A DNA stretch of 64,000 nt, taken from positions 114,663-178,662 of the forward strand of contig JBGTBR010000047.1 in assembly GCA_041749255.1 (NCBI GenBank), written 5' to 3'. The position numbers and the translations under genes were made by a program. The notes beneath the pieces are model-generated. The model was not told the DNA's origin, searched no databases, and saw only the letters and a list, made by a program, of their open reading frames with translations. How positions within the stretch are numbered: the first letter of the stretch is position 1; every line of letters begins with the position of its first letter. This document shows positions 17,830-26,930 of this stretch, piece after piece. This DNA is from JABDLO01 sp041749255 (GTDB lineage: Bacteria > Bacteroidota > Bacteroidia > Chitinophagales > Saprospiraceae).

Positions 17830-18822
17830 ATGAAGAAAAAAGTCCTTATAACAGGTGCCAGTGGATTTGTGGGAAGTTTTTTGGTAGAGGAAGCATTGAA
17901 GCAGGGATACGAAGTGTACGCCGGCATTCGCCCTTCAAGTTCAAAAAAATATTTACAACATCCTGACATACGATTTTTTACTACCGATTTCAACGACATC
18001 CATTCGTTAAAAGGATCTTTGAAAGATCATTACTTTCATTATATCATTCAAAATGCCGGAATTACTAAAGCGCCCGACAAAGAAGAATTTTACAGGGTCA
18101 ATGCATATGCTGTAAGGGATTTTGCACAAGCATTGATCAACTTAGACCAAATACCTGAAAAATTTATTTTTATAAGCAGTCTGGCTGCTTTTGGACCAGC
18201 CGATTTTTCACCTGACGGTATTGTGAATAATGACTCAATTCCACATCCTGTGACCACTTACGGCAAAAGCAAATTATTAGGCGAACAATTACTTATGAGT
18301 TTTTCGGGGTTCCCGTTTCACATCGTAAGACCCACAGCAGTATACGGGCCACGCGAACAAGATTTACTTACCGTTTATAAAACGATAAATAAGGGTTGGG
18401 AATTTCTTATTGGAAATAAAACGCAAGCCCTAACATTTGTTTATGTATTGGATCTTGTCAGAGCAATAATAAAGCTCCTGCCTATAGAAAAAACAAGAAC
18501 CTCATATTTTATCACCGATGGGAATTCTTATTCTGCTGAGGATTTTAACAATACGATAAAAATGGCCTTACAGGTTAAGGCAAAGAAAGTCCGTATTCCT
18601 GTGAATGTGTTACAGTTCATAGCTTTATTAAGTGAAAAATTATCGGGCATTAGCGGCAAATACCCGGCGCTGAATCTCGATAAAGTAAATGAATTAAAGA
18701 GTTTAAACTGGCAATGCGACATAAGCCAAATTCGTAACGATATCGGGTATCAGGCTATGTATACATTGGAAGAAGGTATAAAAGAAACCATCCAATGGTT
18801 AAGGGATCATAATGAAATATAA
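17830..18822 (+). CDS. Extended SDR, NAD(P)-dependent epimerase/dehydratase family (candidate ketosphinganine/ceramide reductase)
   Basis: I take the ATG at 17830 (MKKKVLITGASGFVGSFLVEEA) as start; an upstream TTG at 17806 overlaps the previous gene. The 330-residue protein has the extended-SDR nucleotide motif GASGFVG (8-14), NAGITKAP (~77) and the catalytic YGKSK (~145) after the ISSLAAFGPAD segment. The substrate domain contains VRPTAVYGPRE. In the Caulobacter ceramide pathway the reductase CerR is an extended SDR next to Spt. The same gene order here supports a keto-reductase role in sphingolipid synthesis. A nucleotide-sugar epimerase is the main alternative, but no sugar genes surround it. 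Confidence 0.8.
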   Translation: MKKKVLITGASGFVGSFLVEEALKQGYEVYAGIRPSSSKKYLQHPDIRFFTTDFNDIHSLKGSLKDHYFHYIIQNAGITKAPDKEEFYRVNAYAVRDFAQALINLDQIPEKFIFISSLAAFGPADFSPDGIVNNDSIPHPVTTYGKSKLLGEQLLMSFSGFPFHIVRPTAVYGPREQDLLTVYKTINKGWEFLIGNKTQALTFVYVLDLVRAIIKLLPIEKTRTSYFITDGNSYSAEDFNNTIKMALQVKAKKVRIPVNVLQFIALLSEKLSGISGKYPALNLDKVNELKSLNWQCDISQIRNDIGYQAMYTLEEGIKETIQWLRDHNEI

Positions 18823-19043
18823 TACCTATTATTTTCATATGATGTGTATGGGCTCATGTAGTTATAATAACCCATTTTGTTTAATTATTTGAACTCATTT
18901 GTTATCAAATGTAAACTTGTGGGATTAATTGTTAAAAATCGAGTAATTTTGTGAATCGTAATAGTGAATATTTACCAATTTAAAATGTGATTTTTTATTA
19001 ATTCAAGTATTCGTTTATTTATTTGTTGCTCAAATTTATCTAT

Positions 19044-19934
19044 TTGCAAAAGCAGAAAATTTCCTTTATTGTAAATCCTTTCTCAGGAACCAGTTCGAAA
19101 AATAAGATTGATACTCTTATTGAGAAGTATCTCAATTTGGACAAGTACAATTATGATTTATTTTTTACAAAGTATGCCGGACATGCTTCTGAAATAGTTC
19201 AATCACTATTGAATGACGGAACAAACATCATTGTTGCCGTAGGAGGGGATGGCACAGTAAATGAAGTTATTTCTCTTTTAATCGACACGGATATTGTTGT
19301 CGGAATCATTCCTGCCGGATCCGGTAATGGTTTTGCTTCCCATCTCGGTTTGTCTAAAAATATAAAGAAGTCCATTGATGTAATCAATAAAGGCATCATT
19401 AAAACCATTGATACATGCACTCTGAATGGAAAGCCCTACATCAATGTAGCCGGACTGGGTTTCGACGCAAAAATTGCATTTATAACGAGAAATAATACCC
19501 AAAGAGGGATATTACCTTACTTATTGACGACCATTGGAGAAAGCTTTAATTTTTCAACGGAAGAATTGATAGTAGAGATTGATGGTAAGCAGATAAAAGG
19601 ACGATATGCCTTAGCTGCAATAGCCAATGCTTCCATGTATGGCTATCATTTTACCATAGCCCCTTCTGCATGTATAGATGACGGATTTTTAGACATTATG
19701 CTTTTAAAAGATGCGCCTGTTTACAAGTATTTTTTTAGTTCGTACAGAGGCTTTAACAAAACGTTGCATAAAAGTAATTTGGCAGAGGTGTACCGTGGAA
19801 GGTCTATTAAAATTAAAAGTGCCAATCCCATTTACTATCACATGGATGGAGAAGGCTATAATGCTGAAAATGAATTTGAAATTAATGTTATACCCACATC
19901 GCTCAAAATCTTAGTACCTTCATCGCTCAATTAA
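19044..19934 (+). CDS. Diacylglycerol/sphingoid lipid kinase (YegS/DagK family)
   Basis: DAGK-catalytic-domain protein of ~296 residues. ATP-binding GGDGTVNEV (~63-71) and GSGNGFASHLG (~92-102) are intact, preceded by ISFIVNPFSG at the N-terminus. There is no ATG at the 5' end. TTG at 19044 puts the conserved strand at residue 5; another in-frame TTG lies at 19023. It follows the SDR by 221 bp in the same direction, with a TAATTTTG box (18944-18951) in the gap, so it may have its own promoter. Family substrates are diacylglycerol, sphingosine-like bases or ceramide. The neighbours make a sphingolipid substrate worth testing. Confidence 0.82.
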   Translation: MQKQKISFIVNPFSGTSSKNKIDTLIEKYLNLDKYNYDLFFTKYAGHASEIVQSLLNDGTNIIVAVGGDGTVNEVISLLIDTDIVVGIIPAGSGNGFASHLGLSKNIKKSIDVINKGIIKTIDTCTLNGKPYINVAGLGFDAKIAFITRNNTQRGILPYLLTTIGESFNFSTEELIVEIDGKQIKGRYALAAIANASMYGYHFTIAPSACIDDGFLDIMLLKDAPVYKYFFSSYRGFNKTLHKSNLAEVYRGRSIKIKSANPIYYHMDGEGYNAENEFEINVIPTSLKILVPSSLN

Positions 19935-19945
19935 AAACTGGGTAA

Positions 19946-20136
19946 ATACTCAGAAATACCTTCCAAAGCTTTGGGGGGTAAAATATGAATAGCCACTCCC
20001 AAGGCTTTGGGTGTGGATTTAAAAGTGAAATTGAATTAATTTTGGCGGTATTTTTGCCCACCCTCCAAAGCATTGGGGCTTTGGAGGAGCAAAAATGATG
20101 ACAAAATTTTGCGGATCCATTAATACCTAAGTAGTT
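19946..20136 (-). repeat. Composite hairpin repeat, copy B (inverted relative to 13911-14093)
   Basis: Read on the minus strand it starts AACTACTTAG, overlapping the mqnE stop codon. It continues with TTTTGTCATCATTTTTGC, a CCTCCAAAG/CTTTGGAGG hairpin, GCCAAAATTAA, TCAATTTCACTTTTAAA, a CCCAAAGCCTTGGG hairpin and GCTATTCATATTTTACC. The block order matches copy A, with substitutions mainly in the hairpin loops. Confidence 0.9.
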
Positions 20137-21334
20137 AAACAACCGGAAGAGACAGGTAACCCTTAAACTGATTATCTTCTTCGAATTCATGATTCGAAAA
20201 ATCCTTTATAGCATTATACAACGTGTCTCTTTCGATCGGATGTCTCCCTACCCTCCTGATAAGATTCACCAATTGCTCTGTCGAAAGTGAAGGATTTTGC
20301 TCTTCAGAACCCGCCATAGAATAAATCTTAGTAGTGTCATCAATGGTGCCATCCAGGTCATCCACTCCAAAGGCTAAAGATAACTGAGCGGTCTCTCGCC
20401 CAATCATGGGCCAATACGCCTTAATGTGATCAAAATTATCCAAATAAATCCTCGATATAGCGTAATTTTTAAGATCCTCAATTACAGAAGTCTCGGCTAT
20501 ATGAGACATCTGATTGTCTTTATTTCTAAATTTTAATGGTATAAATGTTTGAAAACCACCGGTCTCATCCTGTAATTTTCTTAACTCTTCCATGTGGTGG
20601 ACTCTATGGCGATATTCTTCTATGTGTCCGTATAAAATGGTGGCATTGGATCTGCCTCCCAGATTATGCCAGATCCTGTGTATCTCCAGCCATTGATCTC
20701 CAGAGCATTTACCTCCTGCAATTTTATCGCGAATTTCAGGATGAAATATCTCTGCACCACCTCCCGGCATCGAATCAAGACCGGCGTCTTTCATCCGTTT
20801 CATCCCTTCATAATAGGTTAGTTTGTCTTTTTTAAAAATATAGTGATACTCCACCGGTGTCAAAGCTTTGATATGAAGTTCGGGGCGGTGTTGTTTGATT
20901 TCTTTGAATAAATCGGTGTAAAAGGCTACATCATACTGAGGTAAAACTCCACCGACAATATGTACTTCGGTTACGGGTTTTTCATCATAGGATTTTACTA
21001 TATCCATTATTTCTTCCAATGTATATTCCCATCCTTCACCCCGCTTTTTTATCAATCTGCTATATGAACAGAAAGAACAAGTGTAAAGACAAACATTGGT
21101 GGGTTCGATGTGAAAGTTCCTGTTGAAATAGGTGTAGTTGCCATGTTTCTTTTCCCTGACGTAATTAGCCAATACACCTACCTCTGCCAAAGAAGCCTTT
21201 TCAAAAAGATAAATTCCTTCTTCAGCAGAAATCCTGACGCCACCTTTTAATTTCTCAGCGATCAGTCCTATCTCTTTGTCCTTTACATGAGAAATTAACC
21301 AATCGATATATTTATTTTGAAATACGTTTTCCAT
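20135..21334 (-). CDS. mqnE: Aminofutalosine synthase MqnE (radical SAM)
   Basis: Radical-SAM enzyme that couples 3-(1-carboxyvinyl)benzoate with SAM to form aminofutalosine, the step after MqnA. The 4Fe-4S motif is CLYTCSFC (CxxxCxxC). PGGGAEIFHPEIR (~230) marks MqnE rather than MqnC. NATILYGHIEEYRHRVHHMEELR (~268-290, given in part) and GVDDLDGTI follow, as in cofactor-ring enzymes. I chose the Met at 21334 (MENVFQNKY, 399 aa) over the earlier one at 21376, whose extra residues are not family-like. The stop lies inside repeat copy B. It is the nearest same-strand gene upstream of mqnA once the intervening block is ignored. Confidence 0.92.
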   Translation of the reverse strand: MENVFQNKYIDWLISHVKDKEIGLIAEKLKGGVRISAEEGIYLFEKASLAEVGVLANYVREKKHGNYTYFNRNFHIEPTNVCLYTCSFCSYSRLIKKRGEGWEYTLEEIMDIVKSYDEKPVTEVHIVGGVLPQYDVAFYTDLFKEIKQHRPELHIKALTPVEYHYIFKKDKLTYYEGMKRMKDAGLDSMPGGGAEIFHPEIRDKIAGGKCSGDQWLEIHRIWHNLGGRSNATILYGHIEEYRHRVHHMEELRKLQDETGGFQTFIPLKFRNKDNQMSHIAETSVIEDLKNYAISRIYLDNFDHIKAYWPMIGRETAQLSLAFGVDDLDGTIDDTTKIYSMAGSEEQNPSLSTEQLVNLIRRVGRHPIERDTLYNAIKDFSNHEFEEDNQFKGYLSLPVV

Positions 21335-21470
21335 TATTTTCTTTGTATAAAAAGTAAAAACAACTGCAATATCCAAAAACCAAATTATAAATATTAAATC
21401 GAGTACCTTGTTTTATAAATACGTCGAGTAATTTTATATTTTTCCATTATCACACTTGCAATTTAATGGC

Positions 21471-22364
21471 ATGTTATCTATACTTATACCTGTTTACAAC
21501 AACGATATAACCCGGCTTGTTGCAGAATTACATGACCAATGCTTGCATTCAGGAATAGAATTTGAAATCATTTGCCTTGACGACGGATCCGAAGAAAGCA
21601 GCAAACAGGAAAACAAAAAAGTATCAAAACTTTCTCATTGCATATGGGAAGAACTGCCATACAATGTGGGAAGGGCGTCTATCCGCAACAAGTTGGGAAA
21701 TCGGGCAAAATATCAAAAGTTACTATTTCTCGATGCTGACTCAGCGATTACTCATGATTCTTTTATTAGTAAGTATTTAACTTTGTGCAACGATCATCCT
21801 GTCATTTATGGTGGTCGGGAATACAAATCTTATACTCCCGATGACTGGCGTTTTAAACTTCACTATTTATACGGAACTTACGTAGAATCAAAACCGGATC
21901 AGGTAAGAAATAAATCTCCCTGGTTACACTTTATGTCCAATAACTTCCTGATTGAACGAGAAATATTTCTGACAACAGGCTTTGAAAATACAATAAAAGG
22001 CTATGGCTACGAAGATCTGATATTTGCAGGGAAATTGAAAGAGCAAAAAATACCTGTATTTCATATCAATAATCCCGTATTACACGCCTCATTGGATGCC
22101 TGTGAAATTTTCTTGAATAAAACAGAAAGTGCTATTGATAATTTGCTGGAATTAAATGAAGAATTTCCGATTCTGTATGAAGTGAAATTAGTGAAAACGG
22201 TCAGATTCCTGCAATTTATTAAATTGGAATATCTAGTATTTAAAGCACTAGCACTATTGTCAGGTATGATGAAAAAAAATATATTGGGAAAAAATCCAAA
22301 AATGGTGGTTTTCCAATTATATAAATTATATCTCTACATAAAAAAGGGAAGACTCCACTTGTAG
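21471..22364 (+). CDS. Glycosyltransferase family 2
   Basis: GT-A fold transferase of 297 residues, starting at the ATG at 21471 (MLSILIPVYNND); an in-frame TTG 15 bp earlier is less likely. The nucleotide-sugar site is visible as CLDDGSEE (~35-42) and the metal motif LFLDADSA (~85-92). A conserved GYGYEDLIFAGKL (~180-192) follows. The C-terminal ~90 residues hold one hydrophobic stretch and basic residues (KNILGKNPK), suggesting membrane association. The acceptor is unknown. It is divergent from mqnE and has no polysaccharide genes beside it. Confidence 0.85.
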   Translation: MLSILIPVYNNDITRLVAELHDQCLHSGIEFEIICLDDGSEESSKQENKKVSKLSHCIWEELPYNVGRASIRNKLGNRAKYQKLLFLDADSAITHDSFISKYLTLCNDHPVIYGGREYKSYTPDDWRFKLHYLYGTYVESKPDQVRNKSPWLHFMSNNFLIEREIFLTTGFENTIKGYGYEDLIFAGKLKEQKIPVFHINNPVLHASLDACEIFLNKTESAIDNLLELNEEFPILYEVKLVKTVRFLQFIKLEYLVFKALALLSGMMKKNILGKNPKMVVFQLYKLYLYIKKGRLHL

Positions 22365-22504
22365 AAGCCTTCCCAAATTGCTGCACTATTAGAGAGATAC
22401 TAACAAACAAAAAACGCTGATCATCTTCAATTGTTTATAGAGGATCATGTTTTTGTTTAAATATTTTTATAATTAATTAAACAACGCTAGAAAGTAAAAA
22501 AGAG

Positions 22505-22605
22505 AAAGTAAATTACGAATTACGAATTACGAATTGAAAATTGAATAGCTGAATGCTACGAACTACGAGCTACGAGCCAACTGTTAAAATGCCAATGGCG
22601 AAATC
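22505..22605. repeat. Heptanucleotide microsatellite between the GT2 and TonB receptor genes
   Basis: AATTACG x3, GAATTG/AAAATTG, then GCTACGA/ACTACGA units. It is the same word set as at 15.0 kb. The rest of the 405-bp gap (22365-22504 and 22606-22770) is plain AT-rich DNA with a hairpin GGGAAG ... CTTCCC just over the GT2 stop. Confidence 0.8.
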
Positions 22606-22770
22606 CTCACCCTTAAATAGTTTTTACATGCAAATCTTTTTAATTAATGTGAAATAAATACTATTTTGCATGAGATTATTGCAGAAGATAGTGTGGAGAA
22701 ATTAAATATAATCCATATTGCGACATTTCGAGTTTACGGTTTACAATTTATCACATTAAATCCTAACAAA

Positions 22771-25629
22771 ATGAGTAAAAAATTATCTTTTTTATCATGT
22801 TTATTCATGATTATTTCTTTACAGTATGCTTTTGGCCAAAATGTAGTGAGAGGCGTCGTTACCGATTCAGAAACTGGAGAAACCCTGATCGGGGTCAATA
22901 TTTCTCTTGTAGGTACAGTAAGGGGCACCGTTACCAATCTTGATGGAAGGTACGAAATTCGTTCTTCAGAACGGCTTCCTTATAAATTGCAATTTACATC
23001 AATTGGTTTTGAATCAAAAGAAGTAATCGTAAATGAAGCTGATGCAACGATTGATATTGAATTGTTACAACAATCGGTTATTACATCTGAGGTGGTTGTC
23101 TCTGCATCCCGGGTAGAAGAATCTATACTTGAATCACCGGTAACCATAGAAAAACTGGATCTCATAGCCATTAGAAACTCTACTGCTGTCGATTATTACG
23201 ACGAGGTATCCAGGTTAAAAGGCGTTCATACAGTACAGGGAAGTATGACTTTCAATTCCGTAAACGCCAGAGGATTTGCAGGGCATGGAAATACCCGGTT
23301 TGTCCAGCTGATGGATGGTATGGACAACGCAGCACCTTTGTTGAATTTTCCAACAGGAAATATTGTAGGTATTTCAGAATTGGATATTAAAGACATGGAG
23401 CTCATTCCTGGAGCGGCATCTGCTCTCTACGGCCCTAATGCTTTTAATGGAATACTATTAATGAATAGCAAAGATCCTTTTAATTACCAGGGGTTGAGCG
23501 CACAAGTAAAAACCGGTTACACCGAGGGCAACATTAACAGTGACCCTTTATACGGTGCCAGCTTCAGATATGCGAAAGCATTTAATGACAAGTTTGCTTT
23601 TAAAGTTAATTTCTCCAGTTTACTCGCCAGTGACTGGGATGCCACAGATTACGATACACAACGATCTATTGCCGCAACTGGCAATCTTACCCCTGACAAT
23701 CCAGCTTTTGATGGTGTAAACAGATACGGGGATGAGACCCTTATACCTGTCGGCACCGGAATCAGGCGAACAGGTTGGAGTGAACAGGATTTATTGGAAA
23801 GCAGGGATGCCCGCAGTATTAAAGCGGATGCTGCCATTCACTACCGTGTTAATAACAATCTGGAAATAAATCTTAGCCATCGGTATGGCACGGGTTCCAC
23901 TGTATACCAGGGATCGGAGAGATATGCTTTGAGAAACTTTGTACAACAGTTTAGTAAGGTGGAATTAAATGGAACAAACTGGAATATAAGAGCCTACAGA
24001 TCTAAAACCGATGCGGGTGATTCATACAATCTTACAGCTCTGGGATCTTTCATTAATGAAGGGATATTCAGATCTTTTTACAATACAAGCGTAGAAGCTG
24101 CTCCGGGTGTTTTTGTCAATGTACCCGGTGGATGGGCAGTCGCTGCCAATCTTGCCAACCAGGGAGCCTTTGCTCAACTTTTGGGAATTCCCGGAGGTAA
24201 TTTAGCAGCCGCCAAGGCATTTGCTGATGCTGGTGGAACCAGTCTACTCAGTGACTTTCAAAAACAACTTTTGATACCCGGGCTTGCACAATCATTAGGA
24301 CTACCTATGCCTTTGGCTGCTTTATTGGTTCAACAAGCCGGAGGCAATGCAAGACCGGAAGTAGGATCAGCTGAATTCAACCAAATTGCCGAAGCTGTAC
24401 GCACAGGCCTTTTCCAGGCTGGAGGTGCCGGTTTTATAGATGATTCGTATCTCAATCATGTAGAAGGAAATTATGATTTGAGCAATTTATTTGACAATAA
24501 GATTGGATTGCAAATAGGTGGTAATTTCAGAAGGTATAGCCTTTTTACTATGGGAACGGTGTTTAATGAAGATCCATTGGGTACCGGAGAATTTGAAAGG
24601 ATAAAAATAGATGAATTTGGAGGCTATATGCAGTTATCCAAAGCTTTTGCCGATGACAAAATAAAACTTACGGGTTCTCTCCGCTATGACAAAAATGAAA
24701 ACTTTGACGGTCAGGTAACGCCGAGAGTATCCTTTGTATATACTACCGGAGAAAACCGTAACCACAATTTCAGGGGATCGTATCAGACAGGATTCAGAAA
24801 TCCCACCACACAAAACCAATTTATCTACTTCCCAACTACCAATATCTTATTGGGTGGCACCCGTCAAAATGCGGAGAGATATGGAATATATGAAGGAGGT
24901 GCCTGGACAGATGCTTCTTATCAGGAGTTCCTGAGGACAGGAGATGAAGCCGTTTTAGAAACTGTATTTCTTGACTATGTTCAACCTGAAAAGTTGACTT
25001 CCTATGAAATAGGCTACAAAGGTATCACCAACAGGAAATTATTTATAGATGCCAACGTATACTACTCGGTTTACAGAGACTTTATATCAGGTGCCATTGT
25101 GCGTAATAAGGAAGCCACTATGCACCGGGGCAATATTATACCATCCGGACAGGCATGGAGTCCTACTTTTAATGCACCAGTCAATATTCAGGCTTATGGA
25201 TTCACATCCAGTATGGAATACAGAATGAGCAAATTATGGACAATTTCTGCAAATTATACCTATACAGATTTTAATTTAGACGAAGAAAAACTACCTGAAG
25301 GATTCGAAGATTACCGTCCGGGATTCAATACTCCGACATCAAAGATCAATATTGGTTTGTTTAACAGAAAAATCGTTAAAAATGTATCTATGGGTGTCAA
25401 TTACAGATGGCAAAATGGATTTTACTGGTTTGGCTCATTTGGAGAAGGTGACATCGATGCTTTTGGAACATTGGATGCGCAATTCAGTTACAGAATTGCT
25501 TCCGCCAAAACAACCATAAAATTAGGTGCTACCAACATTCTGAACAATAAATTCATCACCAATTACGGTGGTCCGGCTATAGGCAGGATGACCCACCTGA
25601 CGATAACATACGATCAGTTTTCTAACTGA
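22771..25629 (+). CDS. TonB-dependent receptor with carboxypeptidase-regulatory-like N-domain
   Basis: Outer-membrane SusC-like receptor of 952 residues. The start is the ATG at 22771, which opens a clear signal peptide (MSKKLSFLSCLFMIISLQYAFG); longer in-frame readings start at a TTG inside the leader. Residues ~22-105 form the CarbopepD_reg_2 domain (VVRGVVTDSETGETLIGVN). The plug follows at ~125-240 with VNARGFAGHGNTRFVQLMDG and AASALYGPNAFNGIL, then the beta-barrel. An Ala/Gly/Leu-rich insertion at ~455-560 is unusual inside the barrel. No SusD partner follows, so the ligand could be a siderophore, vitamin or peptide rather than a glycan. Confidence 0.92.
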   Translation: MSKKLSFLSCLFMIISLQYAFGQNVVRGVVTDSETGETLIGVNISLVGTVRGTVTNLDGRYEIRSSERLPYKLQFTSIGFESKEVIVNEADATIDIELLQQSVITSEVVVSASRVEESILESPVTIEKLDLIAIRNSTAVDYYDEVSRLKGVHTVQGSMTFNSVNARGFAGHGNTRFVQLMDGMDNAAPLLNFPTGNIVGISELDIKDMELIPGAASALYGPNAFNGILLMNSKDPFNYQGLSAQVKTGYTEGNINSDPLYGASFRYAKAFNDKFAFKVNFSSLLASDWDATDYDTQRSIAATGNLTPDNPAFDGVNRYGDETLIPVGTGIRRTGWSEQDLLESRDARSIKADAAIHYRVNNNLEINLSHRYGTGSTVYQGSERYALRNFVQQFSKVELNGTNWNIRAYRSKTDAGDSYNLTALGSFINEGIFRSFYNTSVEAAPGVFVNVPGGWAVAANLANQGAFAQLLGIPGGNLAAAKAFADAGGTSLLSDFQKQLLIPGLAQSLGLPMPLAALLVQQAGGNARPEVGSAEFNQIAEAVRTGLFQAGGAGFIDDSYLNHVEGNYDLSNLFDNKIGLQIGGNFRRYSLFTMGTVFNEDPLGTGEFERIKIDEFGGYMQLSKAFADDKIKLTGSLRYDKNENFDGQVTPRVSFVYTTGENRNHNFRGSYQTGFRNPTTQNQFIYFPTTNILLGGTRQNAERYGIYEGGAWTDASYQEFLRTGDEAVLETVFLDYVQPEKLTSYEIGYKGITNRKLFIDANVYYSVYRDFISGAIVRNKEATMHRGNIIPSGQAWSPTFNAPVNIQAYGFTSSMEYRMSKLWTISANYTYTDFNLDEEKLPEGFEDYRPGFNTPTSKINIGLFNRKIVKNVSMGVNYRWQNGFYWFGSFGEGDIDAFGTLDAQFSYRIASAKTTIKLGATNILNNKFITNYGGPAIGRMTHLTITYDQFSN

Positions 25630-25648
25630 CCCTTTCTTTAAATATTGC

Positions 25649-25689
25649 AAAAAGGCTTATCGCTATTAAAAGTGGTAAGCCTTTTTTTT
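25649..25689 (+). terminator. Intrinsic terminator of the TonB receptor gene
   Basis: A stem AAAAGGCTTAT...GTAAGCCTTTT with a CGCTATTAAAAGTG loop region is followed by a run of T residues, 20 bp after the stop codon. Confidence 0.85.
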
Positions 25690-25696
25690 ATGCATA

Positions 25697-25770
25697 TAGG
25701 TGAGGTGAGGTTGAGGATGAGGTTGAGGTTAAGGTTAAGGTTGAGGTTGAGGTTAAGGTTGAGGTTTTTA
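25697..25770. repeat. Hexanucleotide GAGGTT/AAGGTT microsatellite
   Basis: About ten GAGGTT or AAGGTT units follow GGTGAGGTGAGG. The same phrase with fewer units recurs at 26572-26605, and a variant (GAGGATAAGGATTAGGATGAGG) at 36343. Confidence 0.85.
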
Positions 25771-25858
25771 CCTGTGGCAATTGGCTTTTGGCCTTTAGCA
25801 TCTTTTCGTGATTCGCTATTCGCATTTAGCAGTGGGAAGTTTGCAATTAGAATGTAAT

Positions 25859-26330
25859 AACCTAAAAGGCTTCAAAGAGCATGAGATTATATTTGAGGAA
25901 AACTATTTATAGTAACAGAGAATTCAACCCCATTCGGGGTTGGTAATCCGTTAAACTTTTACCCTGCATTGCATGCAGGGCTATTCATATTTAATCCCTT
26001 CGGGATTTTTAAATTTGGAAATTAAAATAATTGATACATAAATGAATAAGCCTGAAAGGCTTAAATATGAATAATCTTTTCTATTTCGAATTAAACCTGA
26101 AAGGTTTCAAAGAGCATGAGATTATATTTGCGGAAAACTATTTATAGTAACAGAGAATTCAACCCCATTCGGGGTTGGTAATCGGTTAATTTTTTTACCC
26201 TGCATTGCATGCAGGGCTATTCAAATTTAATCCCTTCAGGATTTTTAATTTTGGAATTTAAAATGATTGATACATAATGAAATAAGCCTGAAAGGCTTAA
26301 ATATGAATAGCCACCGGTGAAACCGGTGGT
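25859..26330. repeat. 235-bp tandem direct repeat made of hairpins (2 copies)
   Basis: Copy 1 spans 25859-26093 and copy 2 spans 26094-26330. Each contains TTCAAAGAGCATGAGATTAT, the hairpin AACCCCATTCGGGGTT, the palindrome CCCTGCATTGCATGCAGGG with GCTATTCA after it, then ATCCCTTCGGGATT and AAGCCTGAAAGGCTT. Together they form four strong stem-loops per unit. The shared GCTATTCA(A/T)ATTTAA tail links it to the composite repeats at 14, 20 and 61 kb. Confidence 0.92.
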
Positions 26331-26760
26331 AAGCGAAATAATAACATAACAACCCCGAATGGGGTTGAATAAACCCAACGTATCAACCCATCTCATCCCA
26401 TCCATATTTTACTCCAAAAAAAACAGATACACACATTTAAAATTTTGACACAGTTGTGCGAAGCTTACAATTTTATTCATGATAAAACCCAATGGGACTT
26501 TTAAAATAAGTACATTTATAGTATATGAAATAACGAGAAATAAGCCTGAAAGGCTTAAATATGGTGCACATAGGTGAGGTGAGGTTAAGGTTGAGGTTGA
26601 GATTTTTGGCTTCGCGCGTCATTTGCTTCGCTGTCATTTGCGCTTCGCGTTTTATTTTGTCTTCAAAGACCTTCGACTTTCTGACCTTCGACTTTCTGAC
26701 CTTGAGACTTTCTGACCTTGAGACCTGCCTAAGGCGAAATCCTTAACCTTAACCTGGATG
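26331..26760. repeat. Repeat-rich spacer: hairpins, GAGGTT units and CTTCGC block
   Basis: Contains CCACCGGTGAAACCGGTGG, a second AACCCCGAATGGGGTT hairpin, another AAGCCTGAAAGGCTT (26542-26556), GAGGTT units and the GCGCGTCATTTGCTTCGCTG block (26614-26650). Repeated GACCTTCGACTTTCT words follow to ~26720. No gene is seen; the 61-codon frame here is made of repeats. Confidence 0.8.
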
Positions 26761-26847
26761 ACTTGTAAATACTGCCTTTCTCGCTCATTCCCTTAAAATT
26801 TATTAGACTTCTTATTCTGTGAAATACATATTATTCAGAAATATCCC

Positions 26848-26878
26848 TTGATAATTATTGCTTATTTCATTAATTTTG
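26848..26878 (+). promoter_or_regulatory. Bacteroidota-type promoter for the DoxX gene
   Basis: TTG (26848-26850), 20-bp spacer, TAATTTTG (26871-26878). It lies 52 bp upstream of the ATG at 26931. Confidence 0.75.
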
Positions 26879-26930
26879 TATATATTTAGTCATTTCAAGG
26901 AATATTTAATAACCATAAAACATAAACGCC

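Noticed and set aside
22345..22376. GGGAAG/CTTCCC hairpin over the GT2 stop codon
   Set aside because: No T-run follows on the plus strand; too weak to call a terminator.
25645..25857. Arg/Leu-repeat frame (RLRLRLRL)
   Set aside because: It is the translation of the GAGGTT microsatellite.
26561..26746. 61-codon frame at 26.6 kb
   Set aside because: Made from GAGGTT and CTTCGC repeats.
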